Shown: positions 39,273 to 50,778, counted from the first letter of the stretch. The stretch: 64,000 nt of DNA from Silurus meridionalis (GCF_014805685.1 NC_060906.1:26419126-26483125); one strand, 5' to 3'. Notes: a model not told the origin generated them from the sequence alone. Numbers and translations: made by a program.

Positions 39273-40815
39273 AGAGGGTGACGGGAAGAGAAGGATATGG
39301 ATTATTAAGTGTCCCTATTGGTGTGTGAAAGTTAATGTCACTGTGCAGTTTGGACTCCGGCAAGACTCGCTATGGCAGCATAACTAAAACGGAGAACCAG
39401 AAGATAACACAGACATGAGGGATCTCTGGGATAAGAGACGACCCACCACACCACCGTTCAACAAACCTGAGTGAACGTGTGAATGTGAGGGGACGACAGT
39501 ATACAAATATACCAGTTCACCAAACACTCTATATCCATGCTCCCTCCAGATCTGTGCCTTTACCTAAGAAAAATCTACTGATAAAAGGCTTGACTAAATA
39601 AATAAGTTTTCAACCTTGACTTAAACACTGAGACTGTGTCTGAGTCCTGAACACTGGTTGGAAGGCTGTTCCATAACTGTGGGGCTTTATAAGAGAAAGA
39701 TCTGCCCCCTGCTGTAGTCTTCATTATTTGAGGAACCAACAGATAGCCAGCACCTTTTGATCTAAGTAGGCGTGGAGGATCATACTGGTACAGAAGTTCA
39801 CTCAGATACTGCGGTGCGAGAGCGTTAAGTGCTTTATACGTCAGTAGTAGTATTTTATAATCAGTGTGAGATGTAATTGGGAGCAGTGTAGACTGATTAA
39901 AACAGGGGTGATGTGGTCGTATTTCCTAGATCTAGTGAGGACCCTTGCTGCTGCATTCTGAACTAACTGAAGCTTATTTCTGCACTTACTCCAACACCCA
40001 GACAGTAAAGCGTTACAGTAGTCTAATCTAGAAGTAACAAAAGCATGAACTAGTTTTTCTGCATCCTGTAACGACATCATATTTCTAATTTTAGCAATAT
40101 TTCTAAGGTGAAAGAAGGAGATCCTGGTGATATTATTCACGTGAGACTCAAAGGAAAGACTCGGGTCAATAATCACACCAAGGTCTTTGACAGCCGTACA
40201 TGCTGAAACAGAAACACCATCCAGAGATGCTACGTAATCGGAAAGTTTACTTCTAGCTGCATGTGGTCCTAGTAAAAGTACTTCCGTCTTATCTGAGTTG
40301 AGCAGAAGACAGTTATTAAGCATCCACTGTCTAATGTCCTTTACACACTACTCAACATTGTTTAGCTGATCTCGCTCATCTGGCTTTGCTGAAATATACA
40401 GCTGTGTGTCATCAGCATAGCAATGGAAGCGAATCCCATGTTTATGAATGATTTCACCAAGAGGCAGCATATATAAAGAGAAAAGCAGTGGGCCTAAGAC
40501 AGATCCTTGAGGAACACCAAACTTTACCTCATAGAGTGTGGAGAACTCACCATTTACATCCACAAACTGATAGCGATCAGTCAAATAAGACCTGAGCCAA
40601 GAGAGAGCTGTTCCCTTTATTCCTACAACGTTCTCAAGTCTAGCAAGCAGTATAGTGTGATCAATGGTGTCAAAAGCTGCACTAAGGTCGAGCAAAAAAA
40701 GTAAGGAGACAAAACCCTGATCAGAGGCCAATAACAGTCATTTACCACCTTAACTAGCGCCGTCTCTGTGCTATGATGAGGCCGAAATCCTGACTGATAC
40801 ATTTCAAAAATGTTA
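38720..40815 (-). mobile_element. L2-type LINE, copy E, 5'-truncated
   Basis: The (GAATT)n tail (38,718-38,740), a 3' UTR with a GA run (39,224-39,273) and ORF2 sequence back to TTTGAAATGTATCAGTCAGG (about 40,815) are present. The endonuclease and ORF1 are missing. The truncated 5' end abuts the 5'-truncated end of another LINE read on the opposite strand. Confidence 0.85.
39598..40815 (-). pseudogene. L2 copy E ORF2, reverse transcriptase part
   Basis: Pieces at 40,623-40,868, 40,348-40,731 and 39,841-40,323 give [57 protein letters not shown], an intact YADD box, [20 protein letters not shown] and [21 protein letters not shown] stop replaces a residue just after LNNVE, and several single-base indels follow. 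Not functional. Confidence 0.83.
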
Positions 40816-40819
40816 TTCG

Positions 40820-41690
40820 TAGTTAACATCATCCAACCTGCGCTCCTAAGGGATAAGATGGTGTACATGGGAGCGGACCATCATCTGTCTGCCTGGATAC
40901 TGGACTACCTCACAGACCGACCACAGTATGTGAGAACTCGTGACTGTGAGTCTGACATAATTGTCTGCAACACTGGAGCCCCGCAGGGAACGGTTCTATC
41001 CCCGTTTCTTTTCACCATCTACACTGCAGACTTTATGTTTAGCTCAGCAACCTGTCACCTGCAAAAGTTCTCTGATGACTCTGCCATCGTCGGTCCGATC
41101 ATGGATGATGATGGCAGAGAGTACAGAGGACTTATACAGAACTTTGTGGACTGGTGCCAACGGAGCTGCCTCCAGATTAATGCGGGGAAAACCAAAGAAC
41201 TGGTGGTGGATTTCCGTAGGCACAAACACACCATCATTTCCATTGGTAAACATTCAGGGAAAGGACATTGTGAGAGTGGACTCTTACAAATACCTGGGTG
41301 TTCACCTAAAAAACAAACTGGACTGGACAGACAGGTAATTTATAAGAAAGGGCAAAACAGACTCTTTCTGCTGAGGAGACTAAGGTCTTTTGTAGTGCAA
41401 GGAGAGCTACTGAAGACCTTTTTTGACTCTGTTGTGGCCTCAGTCATAATCTATGGTGTGGTCTGCTGGGGTAGCAGCATCTCTACCGCAGATAGAAAGA
41501 GATAGGAAGATAGGAAGATTTTCCTTATTTGTATTTATTTATTGTGTTGTGTATATACTTGTATACTATAGTATGTCTATTCGTCTATTCTTTTATATAT
41601 TTGCATTTATTTTTTATTCTTTTCTTGGTGCTGTAACAAAGAAATTTCCCCACTGTGGGACGAATAAAGGTATATCTTATCTTATCTTAG
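40820..41690 (+). mobile_element. CR1/Rex1-like LINE, 5'-truncated, with (TATCT)n tail
   Basis: This is the 3' part of a second kind of fish CR1-group LINE. It ends AATAAAGGTATATC followed by TTATCTTATCTTAG. The AATAAA and the pentamer tail define the 3' end at about 41,690. It is distinct from the element at 15.5 and 43 kb in protein sequence and tail. Confidence 0.75.
40826..41505 (+). pseudogene. CR1/Rex1-like LINE reverse transcriptase, partial
   Basis: The frame reads QPALLRDKMVYMGADHHLSA, WILDYLTDRPQYVRTRDCES, NTGAPQGTVLSPFLFTIYTA, HLQKFSDDSAIVGPIMDDDG (catalytic FSDD intact) and LQINAGKTKELVVDFRRHKH. A frameshift at about 41,240 is followed by a return to frame, with KGQNRLFLLRRLRSFVVQGE and SVIIYGVVCWGSSISTADRK. 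Only about the middle to late part of the RT is present. Confidence 0.82.
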
Positions 41691-41789
41691 GTAAAATTAA
41701 GACAACATAACTGTAATATAACCAGCTCTCCTAAACATAAACATGCCACTAACCCTTCCCCTCTGCCCCATCCCCAAACGATAGGGCTC

Positions 41790-42510
41790 ACATATCAACT
41801 CATCACACACACCGTCCACCAACACCTCCACTGACAACTCGTCACACACACACCGTCCACCAACACCTCCACTAAAAACTCGTCACACACACACCGTCCA
41901 CCAACACCTCCACTGACAACTCGTCACACACACACCGTCCACCAACACCTCCACTGACAACTCGTCACACACACACCGTCCACCGACACCTCCACTGACA
42001 ACTCATCACACACACCGTCCACCAACACCTCCACTGACAACTCATTACTCACACACCGTCACGGAAACCTCCACTGACAACTCGTCACACACACACACAC
42101 CATCCACCGACACCTCCACTGACAACTCTTCACACACACACACCGTCCACCGACACCTCCACTGACAGCTCGTCACACACAAACCGTCCACCGACACCTC
42201 CACTGACAACTCGTCACAAACACCGTCCACCGACACCTCCACTGACAACTCGTCACACACACCGTACACCGACACCTCCACTGACAACTCGTCACAAACA
42301 CCGCCCACCGACACCTCCACTGACAACTCGTCACACACACCGTACACCGACACCTCCACTGACAACTCGTCACACACCGTCCACCGACACCTCCACTGAC
42401 AACTCGTCACACACAACGTCCACTGACACCTCCACTGACAACTCGTCACACACACACGTCCACCGACACCTCCACTGACAACTCGTCACACACACACCGT
42501 CCACCGACAA
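41790..42510. repeat. Minisatellite, about 40-bp unit
   Basis: About 18 copies of a unit close to ACACCTCCACTGACAACTCG plus TCACACACACACCGTCCACC. The length varies by CA number and a few substitutions. Open frames (DELSVEVSVDGVC repeats on the minus strand) are repeat by-products. Confidence 0.95.
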
Positions 42511-42720
42511 CAGACAGAGAAAACCTCCTCAAAACTCATCCTAGAAATAAACAAAAAGTCCACTCTAGTAACAAAAGAAAAAATGTTAATTAAATATAAC
42601 CTAAAAAGAACGAGAAAAATTTTTTTTTTAATTCTACAATAGAATTATTTCTTTTCTTCAATCTTTTTTTAAACCATTTATGTGTATGGTTTCAGACACC
42701 TCATACACAAACTTGGATAG
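42511..42720. other. AT-rich spacer, no gene seen
   Basis: This runs of A and T region lies between the minisatellite and the next LINE. Nothing was recognised. Confidence 0.5.
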
Positions 42721-42867
42721 AACATTCAACTGAATGTTCCTACACAGTGGTCTTCTTGAGTCTACAAGCTTCTTAATCCAGGATAGTGGCGCAGCAGGAG
42801 CTCACAGTGGCCTTTCCGGATCCAAAAATGGTGCTTTCACCATATTTAGCCCGACCCTTTACAATAC

Positions 42868-44400
42868 ATGGACATCAGAGTCAGCTGTGTTCATGTGTAC
42901 GACCACCAGACACTACTACGGTACAGGGATCATGCAACCAATAATCTGCATGATAAAGTTATTAATAACCTTTACTACCTCGGCTTGCTGCGACCTCAGC
43001 CACAAAGACCAGGCCCCCAGCCCTCGGTGTCACCTGATGCTGGTGGCCGGGAGACGGGACGTTGGAAGCGCTGCTTGAGGAAGCGGAAGCACGGTAAGCG
43101 GGCGGGTGTCCGTGCTAGGCTAAGTGCTAACCCTAGCCAGCCGGCTCTCTCGTCCATTTTTCTTGCAAATGTCTGCTCCCTGGACAATAAACTGGATTAC
43201 ATCCGACTCCAACGGACCACACGCTGAGAGTTTAGAGACTGCTGCATCTTTGTTTTCACGGAGACGTGGCTCAGCGACAGAGTTCCGGAAGCCGCCATCC
43301 AGCTAGACGGGCTAACCGTGTTTCGAGCCGACAGAAATGCAGCTCTGTGCGTTAAGACTCGCGGTGGTGGCGTGTGTGTTTATATCAACACAGAATGGTG
43401 TAAGAACTCTGTGCTTGTTTCACGCTATTGCTCATCGCTAGTGGAGTTTGTGACTGTTAGATGGAGACCTTTTTATTTACCACGGGAATTCACCACTGTT
43501 TACATCATCAGAGTGTACATTCCTCCCAGTGCTAATGCTAAGGAGGCACTGAGTGAACTCTACGGCGCTATTAGTGACCTGCAGAATGCTCACCCTGATG
43601 GATTGTTTATTATCGTCGGAGATTTCAACCATGTGAATCTCAGGACTGTGCTTCCTAAACTCCATCAGCATGTAGACTTTGCAACTAGAGGAGCAAACAC
43701 GCTGGATCTTGTTTACACAAACATCCCCGGCGTGTATCCCGCGGAGCCCCGCCCCCATCTCGGATACTCAGACCACTGCTCTGTTATGTTAATTCCAGCA
43801 TACAGACCGCTCATCAGACGCTCTAAACCGGTTCTGAAACAGGTGAAAACCTTGCCAGAAGGAGCTACTTCTGTTCTTCAGTACTGTTTTGAGTGCATTG
43901 ACTGGGACATGTTTAGAGAGGCTGCAACCTACGGCGATTCCATCAACTTGGAGCAGTACACATCAACAGTGACCAGCCACATCAGCAAGTGCGTTGATGA
44001 TGTGACCATCTCCAAGACCATCATTACACGCTCCAACCAGAAGCCGTGGATGACTGCAAATGTGCGTGTGCTGCTAAAACAAAGAGACTCTGCTTTCAGA
44101 ACAGGGGACAAGGCGGCCTTGAAAACAGCAAGGGCCAAACTGTTCCGTGCCATCAGAGAGGCGAAGCACCAACACGCAAAGAAAATCCACAACCACTTAA
44201 AGGACAATGGAGACACCCGGCGCATGTGGCAGGGCATCCAGGCGATCGCAAACTACAAGACAACATCACCTTGAGAGCATCTTGAGCAGCTGCATCACTG
44301 CCTGGTTTGGGAACTGCACCATCTCGGATTGCAAGACCCTACAGAGGACAGTGAGGACAGTTGAGTTTCTCTCCCCTATATTATGCACATTTACACCACA
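42868..44400 (+). pseudogene. LINE ORF2: APE endonuclease, RT deleted
   Basis: After a basic Pro/Arg-rich segment comes [16 protein letters not shown], then a frame change, [70 protein letters not shown] and [20 protein letters not shown] with the SDH motif intact. The linker [24 protein letters not shown] and [18 protein letters not shown] follow. At about 44,273 it joins the C-terminal tail SCITAWFGNCTISDCKTLQR. The whole RT domain (about 1.7 kb in relatives) is missing. Confidence 0.82.
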
Positions 44401-44589
44401 CGCTGCATCCGCAAAGCCAACAGCATTGTGGACGACCACACACACCCCTCACACACACACACACACACATACACACATACACACACTTTTCACCCTCCTG
44501 CCATCAGGAAAATGGTTCTGAAGCATTCAGGCCTCACATTCCCCAAGCCATCAGGCTCCTCAATACACAGAACTGAAAGGAAACTCACA

Positions 44590-44654
<65 letters not shown>

Positions 44655-44847
44655 ATTCAATGTGTGTTATCGAACTGTACAACCTGGACTTAACACTTAA
44701 CACACACTCATCACTCATCTCAATCCATTCCACCATCATTTATTTATTATTATATATACTTGACTGTACTACACTGTTTACTGCTGTTTTTTGCACCTTT
44801 CACTGTATTATACTGTTTTTATACTGTTTACATGCTGTCTTTTGCAC

Positions 44848-44994
44848 AAGCCTTAGTGCCGGTCCCAAGCCCGGATAAATGGGGAGGGTTGCGTTAGGAA
44901 GGGCATCCAGCGTAAAAACATGTGCCAAATCAAACATGCGGATGATCCGCTGTGGCGCCCCCTAATGGGAGAAGCCGAAAGAAAGTAGTAGTAA
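44848..44994 (+). mobile_element. SINE-like deletion derivative of the RTE-like LINE, with 19-bp target duplication
   Basis: The element joins the 5' end of the RTE-like LINE (TTAGTGCCGGTCCCAAGCCC through CAAATCAAACATGCGGATGA) to its last bases (CTGTGGCGCCCCCTAATGGG, AGAAGCCGAAAGAAAG) and a short AGT-rich tail. Everything between is missing. TACATGCTGTCTTTTGCAC stands on both sides (44,829-44,847 and 44,995-45,013), a perfect 19-bp duplication. It was therefore inserted as a 148-bp unit, not formed by deletion in place. Confidence 0.88.
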
Positions 44995-45355
44995 TACATG
45001 CTGTCTTTTGCACCTCTTGACTGTTGCTGTATTTTTGCACTACATTGTGTTTCTCATATTCACATTGTAGTGTTTACAGTTCACAGTACTGTATAATCAA
45101 GTATACAGTAGGTTTACTGGTCTGCGCTATCTTGGTTTTGTGTCTTGTCTTGTGTTGTCTGTCTGTACTGTTTTTCGTGTGCACTGTTTGCACCAGGTTA
45201 CACTCGATGCACTTTATGTAGCTTGTGTTGTGTTGTAGCTTTATGTTGTTTGTAGCACCAGGGGTCTGGAGGAACGTTGTCTTGTTTTTACTGTGTACTG
45301 TGTACCACTGTGTATAGTAGAAATGACAATAAAAGCCTCCTGACTTCACTTGACT

Positions 45356-46225
45356 TCTTCATTAGAACACCATTCAGAAAAGGCAAAGAATAAAAAAGGA
45401 GAAATTACCACCATTCTGATGCTTTTAAATATTTCCTGACTTGTATTGAGCTGGGTGTCTGTAATCTGTACTGGAGGTTTTATAAACAGCAGTTCTTAGT
45501 CAATTATGTCTGTTTCTTGCCTATGTATCATGTAGCATGTTTGTGATTGGTCGAGTTGCCAGCTGTCGAGTGTCACCCAAACAAACACTATGTTGATATT
45601 CTTGGACAAAACCATTAATCATCTGAAACTTGTGTAATCACATTAAATCTGATGGGCCTTTAACACCCTTGAGTGGAGGTTCCACAGTAGCTGCCATAGC
45701 ATGCTCATAATATTCCGTTTTGGATCTGAGAAGATGCTCTGGTCTTCTATATGGATAAGAACCTCTGCCTATGTGATATGTGATAGCAGAAATCACATCC
45801 ATAATGTCCTTTGGGTTGTTTTGTGTTTCTGTGGAGTGAAACTGAGTTAAAAATGTGCTCCACATTCTGCGAGTTTTTCCAAATGGCCCCTTTGATTTTT
45901 TGATTTTGTAAATTGATAGTTGATAATTTGCGGAAGACTTTATTAAAGATGGAGAAAATATTCTTTGGTCATTTAAAAATATTTTTTTTGTCCTTTTTTA
46001 ATAGAGGGGATGTCATGTATTTCTATGATTTTGCACACCTACTGAATATGTTTTAGACGTTGTTTATCATTTACTATTTTAAAGCAGCAGATCTGCACAC
46101 TGCCTTTACTGTGACTAGAAAGAGTTTTATTGCATATCATGTGGTCATCCAACCCTGGAACACATCCTACTGATGAAGGTTTGAAGGTTGAACTCTGGAA
46201 CTCACGGCAGGTGTTTGTATGTGTA
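45356..46225. other. Unassigned region, one unrecognised open frame
   Basis: About 870 bp contain no recognised element. On the minus strand, 45,638-45,865 is open for 75 codons (NNPKDIMDVISAITYHIGRG, EHLLRSKTEYYEHAMAATVE). Its composition looks protein-like, but no family was recognised and no splice or promoter context supports a gene. It may be part of an old element. Confidence 0.35.
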
Positions 46226-46229
46226 AACA

Positions 46230-46230
<1 letters not shown>

Positions 46231-46284
<54 letters not shown>
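46231..46284. repeat. (TG)n microsatellite
   Basis: This is an uninterrupted TG run of about 54 bp. Confidence 0.95.
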
Positions 46285-46286
<2 letters not shown>

Positions 46287-46436
46287 TTGTGCCTCTCCCC
46301 ACATAAGTTTGTAACCCAGTACAGAATGATGATGAAAACAGCTGTAAATCTGACTGAGGGAAAACAACCCCCTGCTGATTGTGGGCCATCTAGTGGTAAA
46401 ACTCAAATTCACTCATCACTACCACAACAGCTTCCG

Positions 46437-47122
46437 CATCAGAACTACACAATCACAACACTACTACACAACCTTATCATCGGTACTACACAACCTCATC
46501 ATCAACACTACACAATCTTATAATCAATACTACACACCCTCATCGTCAACACTACACAATCTTATAATCAGTACTACACACCCTCATCCTCAACACTACA
46601 CAACCTCATCATCAAAACTACACAATCTTATAATCAGTACTACACACCCTCATCATCAACACTACACAATCTTATAATCAATACTACACACCCTCATCAC
46701 AACACTACACAATCTTATAATCAGTACTACACCCTCATCATCAACACTACACAATCTTATTATCAATACTACACACCTCATCGTCAACACTACACAATCT
46801 TATAATCAGTACTACACAACCTCATCTTCAACACTACACAACCTCATCATCAAAACTACACAATCTTATAATCAGTACTACACACCCTCATCGTCAACAC
46901 TACACAATCTTATAATCAGTACTACACACCCTCATCAACACTACACAATCTTATAATCAGTACTACACAACCTCATCCTCAACACTACACAACCTCATCA
47001 TCAAAACTACACAATCTTATAATCAGTACTACACACCCTCATCGTCAACACTACACAATCTTATAATCAGTACTACACACCCTCATCATCAAAACTACAC
47101 AATCTTATAATCAGTACTACAC
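46437..47122. repeat. Minisatellite, about 44-bp unit with half-units
   Basis: About 15 copies of ACACAATCTTATAATCAGTA plus CTACACACCCTCATCATCAA. Some copies have CC-TCATCGTC or CCTCATCCTC variants and occasional extra half-units. The RTE-like LINE is inserted at its end. Confidence 0.93.
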
Positions 47123-47137
47123 AATAATAGTAATAAT

Positions 47138-50100
47138 CTTCTTCTTCTTCTTCTTCTTTCGGCTGCTCCCATTAGGGGCGCCACAGCTGATCATCCGTCT
47201 CCATACCACCCTGTCCTCTACATCTGCCTCTTTCACCCCAACTACCTGCATGTCTTCCCTCACCACATCCATGAACCTCCTCCTTGGTCTTCCTCTTTTC
47301 CTCCTTCCTGGTGGCTCCATCTTCAGCATTCTCCTACCAATATAATTCATGTCCCTTCTCTCCACATGTCCAAACCATCTCAATCTCGCCTCCCTCACCT
47401 TGTCACCAAAACATCCTACATGTGCTGTCCCTCTAATAAACTCATTTCTAATCTTGTCCATCCTCGTCACTCCCAACGAAAACCTTAACATCTTCAGCTC
47501 TGCTACCTCCAGCTCCACCTCCTGTCTTTTACTCAATGCCACTGTCTCTAATCCATACAACATCGCAGGTCTCACCACAGTCCTATAAACTTTCCCTTTC
47601 ATTCTTGCAGATACCCTACTATCACAAATCACTCCTGTCACTCTTCTCCACCCACTCCACCCTGCCTGCACTCTTTTCTTCACTTCTCTAACACACTCTC
47701 CATTACTTTGCACTGTTGACCCCAGGTACCTGAACTCCTCCACCTTCTCCACCTCTTCTCCCTGCAACCGCATCACTCCACTGCCCTCCCTCTCATTCAC
47801 ACACATGTACTCTGTCTTACTCCTACTGACTTTCATTCCCCTTCTCTCCAGCGCATATCTCCACCTCTCCAGGCTCTTCTCAACCTGCTCTACTCTCACC
47901 ACAAATCACAATATCATCTGCAAACATCATAGTCCAGGAGACTCCTGTCTGACCTCGTCCGTCAACCTGTCCATCACCACTGCAAACAGGAAAGGGCTCA
48001 GGGCCGATCCTTGATGCAGTCAACCTTCACCCTGAACCAGTCTGTCGTACCTACTGCACACTTCACTGCCGTCACACTGTCCTCATACATGTCCTGCACC
48101 ACCCTCACATACTTCTCTGACACACCTGACTTCCTCATACAATACCACAACTCCTCTCTTGGCACTCTGTCGACGCTTTCTAAATCCACAAATACACAAT
48201 GCAATTCCTTCTGTCCTTCTCTATACTTCTCCATCAACATCCTCAAAGCAAATAAGGCATCTGTGGTGCTCTTCCTCGGCATGAAACCATACTGTTGCTC
48301 ACAGATGGTCACCTCTTCTCTCAGCCTGGCTTCCACTACTCTTTCCCATAACTTCATGGTGTGACTGATCAACTTAATTCCCCTGTAGTTACTGCAGGTC
48401 TGCACATCTCCTTATGCTTAAAGATCGGTACCAGCACACTCCTTCTCCATTCCTCAGGCATCCTCTCCCTTCCAGAATCCTGTTAAACAATCTGGTTAAA
48501 AACTCCACTGCCATCTCTCCTAAACATCTCACGCTTCTACCGGTATGTCATCTGGTCCAACCGACTTTCCATTCTTCATCCTCTTAATCGCTGCTCTCAC
48601 TTCCTCCTTACTAATCCTATCTACATCCTGCTTCACCAACTCCACATCCTCCAACCTTCTCTCTCTCTGATTTTCCTCATTCATCAGCTGCTCAAAATAC
48701 TCCCTCCACCTTCTCAACACACTCTCCTCACTAGTCAACACATTTCCTCTCCATCCTTTATTGCTCTAACTTGCAGCACATCCTTCCCAGCTCGGTCCCT
48801 CTGCCTGGCCAATCGGTATAAATCCTTTTCTCCTTCCTTAGTGTCCAACCTCTTATACAGCTCCTCATATGCCTTTTCCTTGGCTTTCGCCACATCCTTT
48901 TACCTGCTGCCGCATCTCCTTGTACTCCTGCCTACTTTTCTCATCACTCTGTCGATCCCACTTCTGTTTTGCCAACCTCTTTCCCCTAATGCTCTCCTGC
49001 ACTTCCTCATTCCACCACCACGTCTCCTTGTCTTGCTTTCTATTTCCAGATGTCACACCAAGTACTTTTCTAGCTGCCTCCTCATCACTCCTGCAGTAGT
49101 TGCCCAATCATCCAGCACCTCTTCACCACCACCCAGCCTCTGTCTGACCTCTTCCCTGAACCTCACACTACACTCTTCCTCCTTCAGTTTCCACCATCTT
49201 ATTCTTCTTTCAGTCCTCACTCTCCTCCTCTTCTTCTTCGCCTCCAAAACCATCCTACAGACCACCATCCGATGCTGTCTAGCTACACTGTCCCCGCCAA
49301 CACCTTACAGTCTCAATCTCCTTCAGGTTGCATCTCCTGCATAGCACATAGTCCACCTGTGTGCACCTTCCTCCACTCTTATCGTCACCCTATGATCCTC
49401 CTTCTTCTTAAAATACGTGTTCACCACTGCCATTTCCATCCTTTTAGCAAAATCTACCACCATCTGCCCTTCCACATTCCTCTCCTTAAAACCATACCTA
49501 CCCATCACCTCCTCATCACCTCTGTTCCCTTCACCTACATGCCCATTAAAGTCTGCCCCAATCACCAATCGTTCTTTCCTAGGTACACCATCTACCACTT
49601 CATCTAATTCACTCCAGAATCTTTCCTTTTCCTCCATCTCACAGCCAACTTGTGGAGCATAGGCACTGATGACATTTATCATCATCCTTCAACTTCCACC
49701 TTCACGATCATCACCCTATCAGAAACTCTCTTCACCTCCACTACACTCTTACTGTACTCTTCCTTCAGAATCACCCCTACACCATTTCTCTTCCATCCAC
49801 ACCATGATAAAACAGTTTAAATCCACCTCCAATGTTCCTGGCCTTACTCCCTTTCCACTTGGTCTCCTGAACACACAGCATATCTACCTTTCTCCTCTCC
49901 ATCATATCAGCTATCTCTCTTCCTTTACCCGTCATAGTACCAACATTTAAAGTACCAACCCGAACCTCTACTCTCCTACACTTCTCCTTTTCCTGCCGTC
50001 TCTGTAGACGTCTTCCTCCTCTCCTTCTCCTCCTTCGGCCAACAGTAGCCCAATTTCCACCGGTACCATGTCGGCTAACGATACCTGTGGCGGTCGTTGT

Positions 50101-50267
50101 TAACCCGGGCCTCGACCGATCCGGTATGAAATTCTCATTTGTGATCCGCATATTTGATTTGGCACATGTTTTACGCTGGATGCCCTTCCTAACGCAACCC
50201 TCCCCATTTACCCGGGCTTGGGACCGGCACTAAGAGTGCACTGGCTTGTGCCCCTAATGGCTGGGTT
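47138..50267 (-). mobile_element. RTE-like LINE, full length, 15-bp target duplication
   Basis: The element is 3,130 bp on the minus strand. Its 5' end lies at about 50,267, and its 3' end carries an AAG-rich tail (CTTCTTCTTC on the plus strand from 47,138). AATAATAGTAATAAT flanks it on both sides (47,123-47,137 and 50,268-50,282). The 5' UTR includes TTAGTGCCGGTCCCAAGCCC, reused in the short derivative at 44,848. A single ORF with endonuclease and RT, a short size and a simple-repeat tail point to the RTE group. The subgroup is not certain. Confidence 0.87.
47150..50151 (-). pseudogene. RTE-like LINE ORF (APE endonuclease and reverse transcriptase), frameshifted
   Basis: Right to left: VGTLNVGTMTGKGREIADMM, VDMLCVQETKWKGSKARNIG (endonuclease, 49,777-50,151); MINVISAYAPQVGCEMEEKE, RLVIGADFNGHVGEGNRGDE and VVNTYFKKKEDHRVTIR (49,323-49,685); a basic linker (48,865-49,268); IKRMKNGKSVGPDDIPVEA (RT start, 48,529-48,741); NYRGIKLISHTMKLWERVVE, QQYGFMPRKSTTDALFALRM and CVFVDLESVDRVPREELWYC (47,998-48,405). 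A short broken stretch at about 47,900-47,940 has an intact FADDIV box. The last piece (47,117-47,902) reads RWRYALERRGMKVSRSKTEY and RWFGHVERRDMNYIGRRMLK. At least six frame breaks; inactive. Confidence 0.85.
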
Positions 50268-50350
50268 AATAATAGTAATAATAATAATTCATATTAATAA
50301 TAATAATACAAGTAATAATAATATTAATAATAATAATAATAATAATATAA
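50268..50350. repeat. AAT-rich microsatellite
   Basis: These are imperfect AAT units with TAT interruptions. The start coincides with the LINE target duplication. Confidence 0.9.
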
Positions 50351-50419
50351 AATGGTTGAAATAATTGAAATTTGTGTTATTTTGTGATTTAAATAATTTA
50401 TGTAAAATCATTTTTTAAT

Positions 50420-50778
50420 AAAACTGCGTTCTCCGGCTCCCTCCAGTGGGCATGGCCTGAAATGATTTTTCTCGCTTACGTGGTGACGTATTGCAGAGCG
50501 TTATGACGTAATGAGTGCGGGTCCATGTTAGCTGAATTGCTAATGTTCCGGTGCCAGAGGAGCGGTGGATGTGTTCGGTAGACAAAGGGAGTGAATCCGC
50601 GAGTAATATGCGGCAGTGTGGACTCTCCCGCTGGGCAGCGCGGTGCTGAGCTCTAACTTGTTCCCTGTATGTAATTAGTTTCTCGGAGGAAAGTCCGCTC
50701 CGCGTTGTATGTCGTTCTCTTCCAGGCTACGCTAGGCTAGGCTACGCTAGGCTAAGCTAGGCTAGGCTATTCTCCAGC
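50420..50778 (+). promoter_or_regulatory. YLPM1: Probable YLPM1 promoter and 5' UTR
   Basis: CpG-containing, GC-richer sequence begins near 50,430 (GCGTTCTCCGGCTCCCTCCA) and continues to the start codon, in contrast to the AT-rich sequence upstream. This suits a housekeeping-type promoter without a clear TATA box. The last 50 bp before the ATG are a run of CTAGG/CTACG pentamers (about 50,722-50,770). The transcription start cannot be fixed from sequence alone. Confidence 0.5.

Larger units (their letters stand above)
42720..45355 (+). mobile_element. Rex1/CR1-like LINE with internal deletion of the reverse transcriptase
   Basis: The 5' region and endonuclease are present (43,000-44,270). The sequence then jumps from the linker NYKTTSP directly to ESILSSCITAWFGNC near the ORF2 C-terminus at about 44,273. 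The 3' UTR carries CA runs (44,455-44,482; 44,588-44,652) and ends AATGACAATAAAAGCCTCCT, then GACTTCACTTGACTT. A 148-bp SINE-like element (44,848-44,994) is inserted in the 3' UTR. It belongs to the same family as the element at 15,528, which has the RT but not the endonuclease. Confidence 0.8.

Noticed and set aside
42045..42455. 136-codon minus-strand frame (DELSVEVSVDGVC repeats)
   Set aside because: It arises from the 40-bp minisatellite. Frames shift between units and nothing around it supports a gene.
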